NCBI GenBank assembly: GCA_964486925.1
Contig: CAZAOY010000021.1
Location: 1-43,287, forward strand
Source: CAZAOY01 sp964486925
GTDB taxonomy: Bacteria > Bacillota > Clostridia > Oscillospirales > Ruminococcaceae
DNA length: 43,287 nt
Direction of reading: 5' to 3'
Each line of letters opens with the position of its first letter. Positions within the stretch are counted from its first letter, which is position 1. The notes beneath the pieces were generated by a model that was not told the origin of the DNA, ran no database searches, and saw nothing but the letters and a program-made list of their open reading frames with translations. The translations under genes and the position numbers were made by a program. Below are positions 32,526 to 40,194 of the stretch, piece after piece.

Positions 32526-33185
32526 TTAGTCAATAATTAACTGACAGTAACAGCAGTAAAAGCCGTTACCCTGCTCTATAAGCTTATAGCTGTACCGCCT
32601 ACCCATAACCGTTACAGTGCCGTTATCGTAGTCTATCACTACATTACGAAGTCCTACCGAAATACCGCAACCCTCCGCCTTAACCGCCCCCTCCTTTATA
32701 ACCCACATGGTTAAAAAGGAAGCGCTATCGTCGCAGGAAACCCTAGCATTATCGGTATCATTATCGTTACAGACACGGTGTATTAGCCGTTTAAGGTGGC
32801 TAACATCAGACCATTCACGTAAATGCTCGATATCGATTCCCACAGGGCGGTCGCTAACAACCGCACAAACCCCGCCGTTTGTGTGGGATATATTAAAGAA
32901 TAGATTAGGATAGTCGGGGAAGTAGGGTTTACCTAGGTCGGTGCTGATAGCGGGGAGTGTTTTTAGACTGCCGTTAAATATATATTCGTTTAACAGCTCG
33001 AACAGACAGCTATACGCAAGCAACCGAGTACACATTGCTTCATATGCACTCGGTAGTTTTTTTTCATGAATATCTAGGCTGATTAAATCTGGTAGGTGAC
33101 GTCTTGCGTAATTTATGATAAACTCTGGTTTAATTCTCTCGCTAAATAAACCATCATGGTTAGTAAAAACCTTGTAAAACAGCAA
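32526..33185 (-). CDS. 4'-phosphopantetheinyl transferase, Sfp type
   Basis: It transfers phosphopantetheine from coenzyme A to a serine of carrier proteins. Two family signatures are present: VGIDIEHLREWSD, with the metal-binding acidic pair, and the C-terminal WVIKEGAVKAEGCGI (normally W-x-x-KEA-x-x-K). The Sfp-like fold uses two half-domains in one 219-residue chain. The start is TTG with GGGGGTG 5 nt upstream. It lies 12 nt from nnr and so is in the same operon. No polyketide or peptide synthetase lies in the window, so its target may be the fatty-acid carrier protein. Confidence 0.92.
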   Translation of the reverse strand: MLFYKVFTNHDGLFSERIKPEFIINYARRHLPDLISLDIHEKKLPSAYEAMCTRLLAYSCLFELLNEYIFNGSLKTLPAISTDLGKPYFPDYPNLFFNISHTNGGVCAVVSDRPVGIDIEHLREWSDVSHLKRLIHRVCNDNDTDNARVSCDDSASFLTMWVIKEGAVKAEGCGISVGLRNVVIDYDNGTVTVMGRRYSYKLIEQGNGFYCCYCQLIID

Positions 33186-33207
33186 TGAAGCACCCCCAAA
33201 AACTAAA

Positions 33208-33468
33208 CTATACCGTTGCGGCTTCTAATACCGCCTGCACCTTATCATGGGTAGGTACACCCTCAAATATCTTCTTCTCATCTACATAAAAGCAGGGAAC
33301 ATAGTAGTAATCGTACTCTGCGGCAATATCGGGATATTCATTTTCGTCGATAACCTCGAATGAAACCTGCTCATACTCCGGATTTTCCTGCTTTAGCTCA
33401 TCTACGATAACATCCGCACGTTTACAGTGGGGACAGCTTTTGATAACAAACATCTTAACCTTCTTCAT
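33208..33468 (-). CDS. Glutaredoxin/thioredoxin-like protein (CPHC)
   Basis: An 86-residue thioredoxin-fold protein with the redox motif C13-P-H-C16 (KSCPHCKRAD) and the cis-proline segment YVPCFYVDEKKIFEGVPTHD. It is shorter than classical thioredoxin and like small glutaredoxins or thioredoxin-family thiol oxidoreductases of Clostridia. The cis-Pro stretch has an extra Cys next to it. The ribosome binding site is weak. First gene of the operon with sfp and nnr. The 240 nt upstream hold a short dyad around 33557-33579 but no clear promoter. Confidence 0.9.
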   Translation of the reverse strand: MKKVKMFVIKSCPHCKRADVIVDELKQENPEYEQVSFEVIDENEYPDIAAEYDYYYVPCFYVDEKKIFEGVPTHDKVQAVLEAATV

Positions 33469-33709
33469 AATAAACCCATTTCTCCGCCTAGATAAACCTT
33501 AATATGTATTCGCCCAATTTTAGCGGTAAAGGTGAGCGACACCCTTTTTATACTTTATATATGGTATTGTACCATATAAATTACATATAATCAATAGATT
33601 TTTTCAAAATTATAATGGTAAATTTAGTGTTATCTTCATATTTAGCGTAACCAATAAGAAAATAATAGACTGGTAATAACCATACAAATTATCTTTAAGC
33701 AGTTATCCC

Positions 33710-34342
33710 TTAGTGTGATAATCTGTTAATACGTTGCCATGTAACAAGCGCCGCCCCACTATGTGAGGTTATGGTAGCGGTTTTTTGCATAAACTCGTTG
33801 CTCACCCCAAGAGGGAAACGGTTAGATAGTGTATGGTGGTTAAGCTCGTACTTTAACCCGATAATAGAAACTACCGCTGTCTGGTCGACGGAAAAGACCG
33901 AGATAAATCCTTGCTCATTATCACTAAAGTGGATCGTCCCGTCCTCTATTACGGTGGTTACGCTGTCCTTATCAATAAGGTATCCACGGTACGCTGCACC
34001 TAAGCTTTGGATATAGCTAAGGGTTTGTAGGTTTGCTAATGTATGGTCAAATCGTCCGCCCATCCCATAATATAGGTAAAACTGGGTATACCCTTTAGCT
34101 ACCCCTAGCTTAACGGCGATTAGTGTGTCGGTATCGTCCTTGTCACTGTTGTATTCATGTAGGTTTTCGTGTTCTGGGACAAAGCTAAGCGAGTCAAAGT
34201 CGCCCACCACCGCATTTGCGGTGATACCAAGCTTTGAAAGGTACAAAAACCCCTTGTCAACCGCTATTACATAGTCGTCTGGGGTTATGGTTATATCCTC
34301 ATGATAAAACTCGCTAGCGGCAATTATTATACATCTGCCCAT
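33710..34342 (-). CDS. thiN: Thiamine pyrophosphokinase
   Basis: ThiN phosphorylates thiamine to thiamine diphosphate with ATP. The 210-residue protein shows the family motifs: AVDKGFLYLSKLG, VVGDFDSLS, DKDDTDTLIAVKLG, and GGRFDHTLANLQ with its substrate-binding Arg-Phe-Asp-His. AAGGAG lies 4 nt before the ATG. The start overlaps the tagH stop by one base (TAATG), so it is translated with the teichoic acid operon. In many Firmicutes thiN sits by rsgA and rpe instead, so this placement is unusual. Confidence 0.94.
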   Translation of the reverse strand: MGRCIIIAASEFYHEDITITPDDYVIAVDKGFLYLSKLGITANAVVGDFDSLSFVPEHENLHEYNSDKDDTDTLIAVKLGVAKGYTQFYLYYGMGGRFDHTLANLQTLSYIQSLGAAYRGYLIDKDSVTTVIEDGTIHFSDNEQGFISVFSVDQTAVVSIIGLKYELNHHTLSNRFPLGVSNEFMQKTATITSHSGAALVTWQRINRLSH

Positions 34343-35145
34343 TATACTCCTTTAGGCTTAGGTGGCTCTTTATCACCCTCTGCCGCTTGCTTTGGTTTTG
34401 GTTTAGGTTTTGCCTTTGGTTTTGTGGATTTATTGTATGCCTTGATAGCCTCATCGATAGCACCGTCAAAGATAACCGCACCCTTTTTTAGCACAATACC
34501 ACGACTGCAAAACTCCTTTGCTGTGTCGGTGGAATGGGTTACAAGTAGTACCGTTGTATGCTTTTGGCTTGAGATTTCGTCAATCTTTACCCTGCATTTC
34601 TCCTTAAAGTCCGCATCCCCTACGCTTAAAGCCTCGTCGATTATAAGGATCTCGGGGTCGATGTTAGCGTTTATCGCAAACCCTAACCTCGCCTTCATAC
34701 CGCTTGAATAGGTGCGTACAGGCTGGTCGATGTACTCCTCTATATCCGCAAAGAGGATGATGTCCTCCTCATACTGCTTTATCTGTGCGGTGGATAGTCC
34801 CATTAGGCTACCCTTAAAGTAGATGTTCTCCCGCCCTGTAAATTCCGGGTCAAATCCCGCAGTGAGTTCTAGCAGAGCGCTTACCCTGCCGTTTATCTCA
34901 ATCTTACCGCTTGTAGGGTACAAAACCTCGGTAATAAGCTTTAGTAGGGTAGACTTTCCCGCCCCATTTTTACCAAAGAATGCAACCGCTTCACCTCGTT
35001 CAATCTCAAACGAGATATCCTTGTTAGCGTACTTTTCGATATAGGGCACACCCTTAAAGAAAGCGCCGATTAAACGCTTTTTCTCGCTTTTATAAAGCTT
35101 GTACCGCTTGGTTACACCGGTAAATCTAATTACAATATCCTTCAA
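34342..35145 (-). CDS. tagH: Teichoic acid ABC transporter ATPase TagH, Pro/Lys-rich tail
   Basis: The nucleotide-binding subunit of the exporter that flips wall teichoic acid across the membrane with TagG. Walker A GKNGAGKST at 58-66, signature YSSGM at 146-150, and Walker B ILIIDE ending at 171 are present. The start is TTG with AGGAGG 5 nt upstream. After the nucleotide-binding domain a short C-terminal tail is rich in Lys-Pro pairs (STKPKAKPKPKPK and on), unlike the long C-terminal domain of Bacillus TagH, so the protein is shorter (267 residues). Next to tagG and the CDP-glycerol transferase genes. Confidence 0.93.
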   Translation of the reverse strand: MKDIVIRFTGVTKRYKLYKSEKKRLIGAFFKGVPYIEKYANKDISFEIERGEAVAFFGKNGAGKSTLLKLITEVLYPTSGKIEINGRVSALLELTAGFDPEFTGRENIYFKGSLMGLSTAQIKQYEEDIILFADIEEYIDQPVRTYSSGMKARLGFAINANIDPEILIIDEALSVGDADFKEKCRVKIDEISSQKHTTVLLVTHSTDTAKEFCSRGIVLKKGAVIFDGAIDEAIKAYNKSTKPKAKPKPKPKQAAEGDKEPPKPKGV

Positions 35146-35195
35146 GCTGTCCTCCTAACCTATAGTGACCATGCTCCCTGAAGATAGGTATAAAG

Positions 35196-36002
35196 CTATA
35201 AAACATCAGGTATCTCCTTGCGTAACCTGCTGTACACAAAGAGTGAAAGCAGATACATTAAAAGGGATAGTATTATAAATGAGATTAAAGAATAGGAATC
35301 CTCAAAAAACCATCTCTTGTAGATAAAAACATTACGGTAGCCTGTCGCAAAGAATGTAACAGGATTAATAAGAAGCAGTCCTTTAAGCCACGGAATAGTT
35401 ATGTTAGCAGGATCCCAAAGGATACCCGAAAGCCAGAATACCGCAGTGGTTATCGATTTCAAAAAATTATAAAAATCCTTGCTAAGAACCGCAAGTGGTG
35501 AGGTTAAGAATGCCCAGATAGTCCAAAATCCAAATAGTGCTGCGATGTAAAATGGTAGCTGTAGATAATAGATGTCGATAGGATACCCAAAGCACCAGAA
35601 TATTACCATCATAATAACGGTAAGACATAGATTTACAAACAGCTTAGAAAGGCTTACAAAGGTAGAGATTGTGGAGGTTGGAAACTTCATCTTAGTAACG
35701 AGGTAGCTATACTTTTTAATGCAACCCGCACCCTGCACTAACATCTCCGACATATAAAACCAAGGCACAATCCCCGCTAATAGCCATAAAAAGAAAGGAT
35801 ATCCCATTACAGGCTTGCCGCCCCTAAGTCCTATAGTAAAGGCAAACCAGTATACAAATATCGTAAGCGACGGCTTAAACAGCGCCCATACCCAACCGAG
35901 CAGTGCACCACGATAGGTTTTAATTAGGTCGGATTTAGCAAGCTTAAAGATCTGTGATTTATATTTAGCGTGTTCGCTAAATATCTCCTTTATTGTGTTC
36001 AA
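35196..36002 (-). CDS. tagG: Teichoic acid/polysaccharide ABC-2 permease TagG
   Basis: The membrane subunit of the TagGH flippase. It has about six hydrophobic segments over 268 residues and the ABC-2 landmark near the N-terminus, KSDLIKTYRGALLGWVWALFKP, which matches the family's YRGSxLGxLW segment. It begins with a TTG at 36002 with GAGAGGA about 8 nt upstream. The gap to tagH is about 50 nt and to tagD about 60 nt, in one operon. Confidence 0.92.
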   Translation of the reverse strand: MNTIKEIFSEHAKYKSQIFKLAKSDLIKTYRGALLGWVWALFKPSLTIFVYWFAFTIGLRGGKPVMGYPFFLWLLAGIVPWFYMSEMLVQGAGCIKKYSYLVTKMKFPTSTISTFVSLSKLFVNLCLTVIMMVIFWCFGYPIDIYYLQLPFYIAALFGFWTIWAFLTSPLAVLSKDFYNFLKSITTAVFWLSGILWDPANITIPWLKGLLLINPVTFFATGYRNVFIYKRWFFEDSYSLISFIILSLLMYLLSLFVYSRLRKEIPDVL

Positions 36003-36060
36003 AATAGTAATCCTCTCGGTTTATCATAGATTTTTGAATAACCGCAAACTCTATAAATTG

Positions 36061-36471
36061 TTATCTTTGTTCAGGCTCGTTAAGGTTTAGATCCTGCTTA
36101 ATCTTAGTGGTGGAGATACCGGGGGTTCTGCCTAAAAAGACTAGCTCGCAGTGTTCTTTTAGGTAATCAAACTTATCGCTGTCCGCCCAGTCATCCCCCA
36201 TTACTACAACGTCAACATAGTAGTCCTTAACGTCAGAAAGCTTTTGCTCCCAAACCTCTTCTGGGATAACTAAATCAACGTAGCGTATAGCTTCTAACAT
36301 CTTCTTTCTGGTTTCGTAGTCGTGGTAGGCGGCTTTTCCTTTGGTTTTGTTAAACTCATCGGTGGATAGCGCTACGATTAGGTAGTCGCCAAGCTCCTTT
36401 GCGCGCTTTAATATGTTAATATGACCGTAGTGTAGAAGGTCGAATGTTCCGTAGGTTAATACTCTTTTCAT
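36061..36471 (-). CDS. tagD: Glycerol-3-phosphate cytidylyltransferase
   Basis: TagD makes CDP-glycerol from glycerol 3-phosphate and CTP, the donor for teichoic acid chains. The start MKRVLTYGTFDLLHYGH at 36471 directly follows the upstream gene's stop (TAAGATG), while an in-frame ATG at 36489 lies inside the preceding gene. The HxGH motif is at residues 14-17, RKMLEAIRYVD is conserved, and ISTTKIKQDL matches the family's RTEGISTT-type end. 136 residues, normal. Its product is used by the two glycerophosphotransferases upstream in the operon. Confidence 0.95.
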   Translation of the reverse strand: MKRVLTYGTFDLLHYGHINILKRAKELGDYLIVALSTDEFNKTKGKAAYHDYETRKKMLEAIRYVDLVIPEEVWEQKLSDVKDYYVDVVVMGDDWADSDKFDYLKEHCELVFLGRTPGISTTKIKQDLNLNEPEQR

Positions 36472-36472
36472 C

Positions 36473-37720
36473 TTACTTTTCCTTTCCATTTGGCTTAGCT
36501 TTAAGTAGCGTGTCCAGTGACCTTGCAGAGGCGTTGCCGTCGTCTAGGTAGGTGAATTTATCAACAAAGCTTTTATATCTATCGCTGTAGTCATCTTTAA
36601 TTTTGTCGATATTCTTTACAGTTTCTACAAAGTCGTTATACTTTGTAACAATAGGCCCCGGTAGCGTGTCGGTGCTAAAGTAGAATCCCCTTAGCTTGTC
36701 CCGATAGCTTTCAAGGTCGTACATGTAAAAGATCATAGGACGTCTTGTTATCGAGTAGTCAAACATAACCGATGAGTAGTCGGTTACCATTAAATCAGAG
36801 ATTAGATAAAGCTGTGTTATATCGTTATAGCTAGAGCCGTCGATAACCCGCTCATGCTTTGGCATCTCGCCTAGGGTTTGGCTTATTAGATAGTGTAATC
36901 GAAGTAGCACAACATATTCATCACCGATACTGTTAGCAAAATTATTAATGTCAAACGGTAGGGTATGTTGATATTTTTTGCCGTTTGTATCGTCATCTCT
37001 AAAGGTTGGGGCGTATAGTAGCACCTTTTTATCAAGAGGTATATTAAGAGATTCCTTTATCTTTCTAATCTCTCTTGCCTTTTCGTCAGGGGGTAGAGAG
37101 AGGATGTCGTCCCTTGGGTAGCCTGTTTCTAGGATAATATCGCTGTCCACCCCAAAGGCGGAGCAGAACCTTTCACTCGAAAAGCTGTTTTGGGATATCA
37201 TAATATCCCATTCGGAGGAGGAGCGGATTATGTTCATCTTGTACCGCACTGTGGTGGTGTTTGGCATGTACACCTCCTCTTGGTCTAGCCCTAGACGTTT
37301 TAGTGGAGTTCCGTGCCAGGTTTGCATAAACACTGTGCGGGGATTTGTGGTAACGTAGTAGGGGAAACGGCTGTTGTTAACGATATATCCCGCCCGAAGC
37401 ATATAGAAAAAGTATCGTATCCCAAGATAGCTAACCTTCTTGACCTTGCCGTCTACTGGGGTGTCCATCTTTTCGGGTTTTAGCGCCCATACCACCCGAT
37501 AGGTCTTGTCCAGCCCTCGACGTACAAGCTCTTTATGGATGTACTTAGGGCTGTCCCCGTAGCTTTGACCTAGAAAGCATTCAAAGAAGATAATCTTTTT
37601 GCTAATTGGCAAAAACCTAACGATAAACCTCATAATATGAAGCAGGAATTTATATTTATACTGGTAAATCCCATTGGTTCTAATGTTCTTTACGACCTTA
37701 ACAAAGTATTTAATGCTCAT
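36473..37720 (-). CDS. CDP-glycerol glycerophosphotransferase (TagF/TagB type), first copy
   Basis: This enzyme polymerises or primes poly(glycerol phosphate) of wall teichoic acid. Its 415 residues carry the GT-B glycerophosphotransferase landmarks: an N-terminal basic amphipathic region, MQTWHGTPLKRLG with the catalytic His-Gly-Thr-Pro, LYAPTFRDDD, and the late DLMVTDYSSVMFDYSITRRPMIFY with the Ser-Ser pair binding CDP-glycerol. GGAG lies 5 nt upstream of the ATG. It shares an operon with a second copy upstream, suggesting separate priming and polymerising roles. Confidence 0.95.
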   Translation of the reverse strand: MSIKYFVKVVKNIRTNGIYQYKYKFLLHIMRFIVRFLPISKKIIFFECFLGQSYGDSPKYIHKELVRRGLDKTYRVVWALKPEKMDTPVDGKVKKVSYLGIRYFFYMLRAGYIVNNSRFPYYVTTNPRTVFMQTWHGTPLKRLGLDQEEVYMPNTTTVRYKMNIIRSSSEWDIMISQNSFSSERFCSAFGVDSDIILETGYPRDDILSLPPDEKAREIRKIKESLNIPLDKKVLLYAPTFRDDDTNGKKYQHTLPFDINNFANSIGDEYVVLLRLHYLISQTLGEMPKHERVIDGSSYNDITQLYLISDLMVTDYSSVMFDYSITRRPMIFYMYDLESYRDKLRGFYFSTDTLPGPIVTKYNDFVETVKNIDKIKDDYSDRYKSFVDKFTYLDDGNASARSLDTLLKAKPNGKEK

Positions 37721-37732
37721 GATAACTCCATT

Positions 37733-38908
37733 CTACGGATATATATTTAAGCGTTCTAGCAGTGATTTTGCGCTGTGGGAGGCGGTATCCTCGCAAAACT
37801 CCCTTGCTATAGTTTTTCTTTCTTCGCTGTATTCATCTGGATTTTTATCCAACCCATCTATAAAGCTTAGGATATCCTCATAGCTTTTAGCCTTAACCCC
37901 AGGCATAACCGAAAGTGGGTCTTGTATGGTAAATCCGCGACTTTCTCCATAAGACTTTATATCATCCACCGCAAAGCAGATAGGGCGATCCAGTAGCAGA
38001 AAGTCAAAGAACACACTGGAGTAGTCGGTAATAAGTGCGTGGGAGATGGACAGAATGCTGTACAGATCGGTTTTATAGTTAGTTATATCGCTGTCTGTTA
38101 GCACACGAATATTACGGAAATGACTTCCGTATAGTGTGGTATTTTTTTCATTTGGATGAAGCTTTATTAGGATTAGGGTATTTCGCTTAGCTAAAAAGCT
38201 GTCAAGTTTTGATAGCTTTTCTAGGTCGTAGATAATCGGTAGACCTGTTGCAGAGCGGGTGGAGAGCTCGCTATCCACAATGGAGCTGACATCACTGCTT
38301 CTAAAGGTAGGAAGCCAAGAAATTATTTTATCATACCCGTTAATGGTATCGATAAACCCTTTTGGTAGTACTGGATTAAACAGTCTATCATTACGTGGAG
38401 CGCCGTTTAGCAGTATCTTCTCAAACCCGCAGCCAAAGCACCCGCATAGTATCTCGCCTACTCGTTTAGTAGGGGCGAGGTAGTAGCTGCTGTAATCGAT
38501 ATCCTTATTAGGAGCAGTAAGCCGTCCAATACGTTTTAGTGGGATTCCATGCCACATGTTAACCACAACCTGTGACCTAGCGGGTTTTATCGGGATACGA
38601 CCGTTATAATAAAACACATACCCCGCCATCAAAAACGTTAGGATACCCTGCATATTTCCGATAAAGCTCACACCTGTGTGGTCATTGTTATACAGCTCCT
38701 TGTTATCCACCGAAACTACGATATGATAACGCTTGTTGTAGTTGTTTTGTATCATATAGTCATACAGCGCTTTAAGGTTGTCCTTAAACCCTGTGTTGCT
38801 GTAGAGTAGTATTATTTTTTTTCTCTTAGGGATTAGGTGGTTTATCCTGCCCGCAAAGGTAATAACCTTAGCAATAGCGTTACGAAGCCGTTCGCTTTTA
38901 ATTAAGAT
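37733..38908 (-). CDS. CDP-glycerol glycerophosphotransferase, second copy; conserved N-terminus lacks a canonical start
   Basis: Landmarks are VVNMWHGIPLKRIG, SWLPTFRSSD, ALITDYSSVFFDFLLLDRPICF. The first ATG (38755) would omit the N-terminal beta strand that the family needs. Upstream, the same frame stays open and reads a family-like N-terminus: a basic helix (KSERLRNAIAKV), INHLIPKRKK and IILLYSNTGFKDN. No ATG, GTG or TTG occurs before the stop at about 38960. A strong AAAGGGGG site (38916-38923) sits 7 nt before an ATC at 38908 and 13 nt before an ATT at 38902, so I place the start at ATC as a best guess. The gene heads the teichoic acid operon and ends 12 nt before the first copy. Confidence 0.85.
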   Translation of the reverse strand: MLIKSERLRNAIAKVITFAGRINHLIPKRKKIILLYSNTGFKDNLKALYDYMIQNNYNKRYHIVVSVDNKELYNNDHTGVSFIGNMQGILTFLMAGYVFYYNGRIPIKPARSQVVVNMWHGIPLKRIGRLTAPNKDIDYSSYYLAPTKRVGEILCGCFGCGFEKILLNGAPRNDRLFNPVLPKGFIDTINGYDKIISWLPTFRSSDVSSIVDSELSTRSATGLPIIYDLEKLSKLDSFLAKRNTLILIKLHPNEKNTTLYGSHFRNIRVLTDSDITNYKTDLYSILSISHALITDYSSVFFDFLLLDRPICFAVDDIKSYGESRGFTIQDPLSVMPGVKAKSYEDILSFIDGLDKNPDEYSEERKTIAREFCEDTASHSAKSLLERLNIYP

Positions 38909-38959
38909 AACGCTACCCCCTTTGTAGTACAGCGGTTTGTAAAGATATAGTAACAGTTA

Positions 38960-39347
38960 TATAGTTACATAAATAATAGTATAACAACATTATACTATAT
39001 TTTTCCTAAAAAATCATCTATAATTTTATATTTTTTAAGATTTGTTATTTTGACACATAATACAAGTTGTTTTTTGTGCATTTTCACCTTATAATGTAAT
39101 TTTTAACGTTAACCTGTCGATCGTTATAGTATTAATAGCCTTATAAAGTGTGTCATATATATCAAGTACTATTGTTTTATAGTATATACAAGAATTTCAT
39201 TTTAAGATAAAGGGAGAAGCGTGTAACCGCCTAGATAAGTATGGGTATAGATATAGTTATATTATGTTAATATTTAACTAAAATTATTTTTATTATACCA
39301 CATTTTGTGTCATAGCTTGACAAAATGAAAAAATTTGGTTGAAACTG
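38960..39347. other. AT-rich intergenic region, nothing recognised
   Basis: This is the upstream region of the minus-strand teichoic acid operon and of the plus-strand tRNA. It is very AT-rich and holds no convincing ORF or RNA. A minus-strand promoter is expected here, but several AT-rich hexamers compete and none stands out. Confidence 0.5.
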
Positions 39348-39376
39348 TTGACAAACGCCTATAGCTGTGTTATAAT
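39348..39376 (+). promoter_or_regulatory. Promoter of tRNA-Leu
   Basis: TTGACA (39348-39353) and TATAAT (39371-39376) are exactly 17 bases apart, a perfect consensus promoter, about 30 nt upstream of the mature tRNA. Confidence 0.92.
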
Positions 39377-39405
39377 ATTAGAGCGGTCAAGAGTAATGAC
39401 CAAAT

Positions 39406-39491
39406 GCGGATGTGGCGGAATTGGCAGACGCGCTAGATTTAGGCTCTAGTAGGCAACCCCTGTGAGTGTTCAAGTCACTTCATCCGCACCA
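39406..39491 (+). tRNA. tRNA-Leu (UAG)
   Basis: A class II tRNA with long variable arm. The acceptor stem GCGGATG pairs with CATCCGC, followed by A and an encoded CCA. The anticodon stem CTAGA/TCTAG encloses TTTAGGC, giving anticodon TAG, which reads CUN leucine codons. The T-loop segment is GTTCAAGTC. Consensus promoter upstream and a hairpin 3 nt downstream. Confidence 0.97.
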
Positions 39492-39493
39492 AG

Positions 39494-39525
39494 AAAAGCT
39501 GTTAAACGCAAGTTTGACAGCTTTT
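39494..39525 (+). terminator. Terminator of tRNA-Leu
   Basis: Arms AAAAGCTGTTAAAC (39494-39507) and GTTTGACAGCTTTT (39512-39525) pair over 14 positions with one wobble around a GCAA tetraloop and run into T. The stem sequence is related to the hairpin at 39967-40024. Confidence 0.9.
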
Positions 39526-39558
39526 TACTTATTTAAAAGCACTACAGAAAGGTAAGCG

Positions 39559-39939
39559 ATGGACAGAAAAAAATTATTGATCTCTTTTTTAAATGATGTT
39601 GTTTCACAAAATGCTGAGGCGTTAAGAACCTATTTTTGCTCGGACGCCTGTATTCGTTGGAATAACACCAATGAGCAGTTTACACTAGAAGAATACATTA
39701 TAGCAAATTGCGAGTATCCCGGAAGCTGGCTTGGTGAGGTTGAGCGCATAGAGCTTATGGGGGATCTAGCTATTACAGTATCACGGGTATGGTCACCTGA
39801 TAGCGGTGCTTCACATCATGCTACTTCATTTTTTGAATTTAAGGAAGATAAGATAGCAGTATTAAGCGAGTACTGGGGTGATGACGGAGTAGCTCCACAG
39901 TGGAGATTAGATAAACATATTGGATGTCCAATAGCTTGA
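39559..39939 (+). CDS. SnoaL-like / NTF2-family protein
   Basis: A small 126-residue protein with the NTF2-like alpha+beta fold: an N-terminal helix (DRKKLLISFLNDVVSQNAEALRTYF), a long strand pair containing LMGDLAITVSRVWS, and FFEFKEDKIAVLSEYWGDDG. That last segment is typical of SnoaL-like proteins, which include small-molecule isomerases and many uncharacterised members. The function here is unknown. AAAGG lies 6 nt before the ATG. It has no obvious promoter of its own and lies between two related hairpins, after the tRNA-Leu terminator. Confidence 0.85.
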   Translation: MDRKKLLISFLNDVVSQNAEALRTYFCSDACIRWNNTNEQFTLEEYIIANCEYPGSWLGEVERIELMGDLAITVSRVWSPDSGASHHATSFFEFKEDKIAVLSEYWGDDGVAPQWRLDKHIGCPIA

Positions 39940-39966
39940 GTATATTGCTACTCATGGTTATATAAC

Positions 39967-40024
39967 AACTCGTTAAACTAAAAGCTGTTGAATGACAATT
40001 TGACAGCTTTTAGTTTAACGAGTT
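39967..40024 (+). terminator. Perfect 22-bp hairpin after the SnoaL-like gene
   Basis: Arms at 39967-39988 and 40003-40024 are perfect reverse complements over 22 bp with a 14-nt loop. The inner part (AAAAGCTGTT and TTTGACAGCTTTT) matches the tRNA-Leu terminator. It probably ends the SnoaL-like transcript. The sequence between it and the module at 40127 shows nothing else. Confidence 0.85.
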
Positions 40025-40126
40025 TGGTGTCATCTCATGTTAGTTTGTAAGGTAAGGGATAATTTGCTGTAAATGTTCGTAGATTGTTCGTATAGGATGT
40101 TATCAAAAAGGATCGAAAATTAAAGT

Positions 40127-40173
40127 GTAAATATCCTAATATCGCTTGAAAATCCACTTAAAGTGTGTTACAC
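40127..40173 (+). promoter_or_regulatory. Promoter module upstream of the alpha/beta hydrolase (copy 1)
   Basis: TTGAAA (40146-40151) and TACACT (40069 frame: 40169-40174) are 17 bases apart. The 16 bases at 40127-40142, GTAAATATCCTAATAT, are identical to those upstream of the lipoprotein promoter at 41160. The shared upstream part ends just before the -35, a place where an activator would bind. Confidence 0.75.
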
Positions 40174-40194
40174 TAGGTATGAGGTGATAAATAA

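Noticed and set aside
39001..39347. Search for a riboswitch, T-box or small RNA in the long AT-rich intergenic region.
   Set aside because: No conserved core motif or strong stem was found; only AT-rich sequence is visible by eye.
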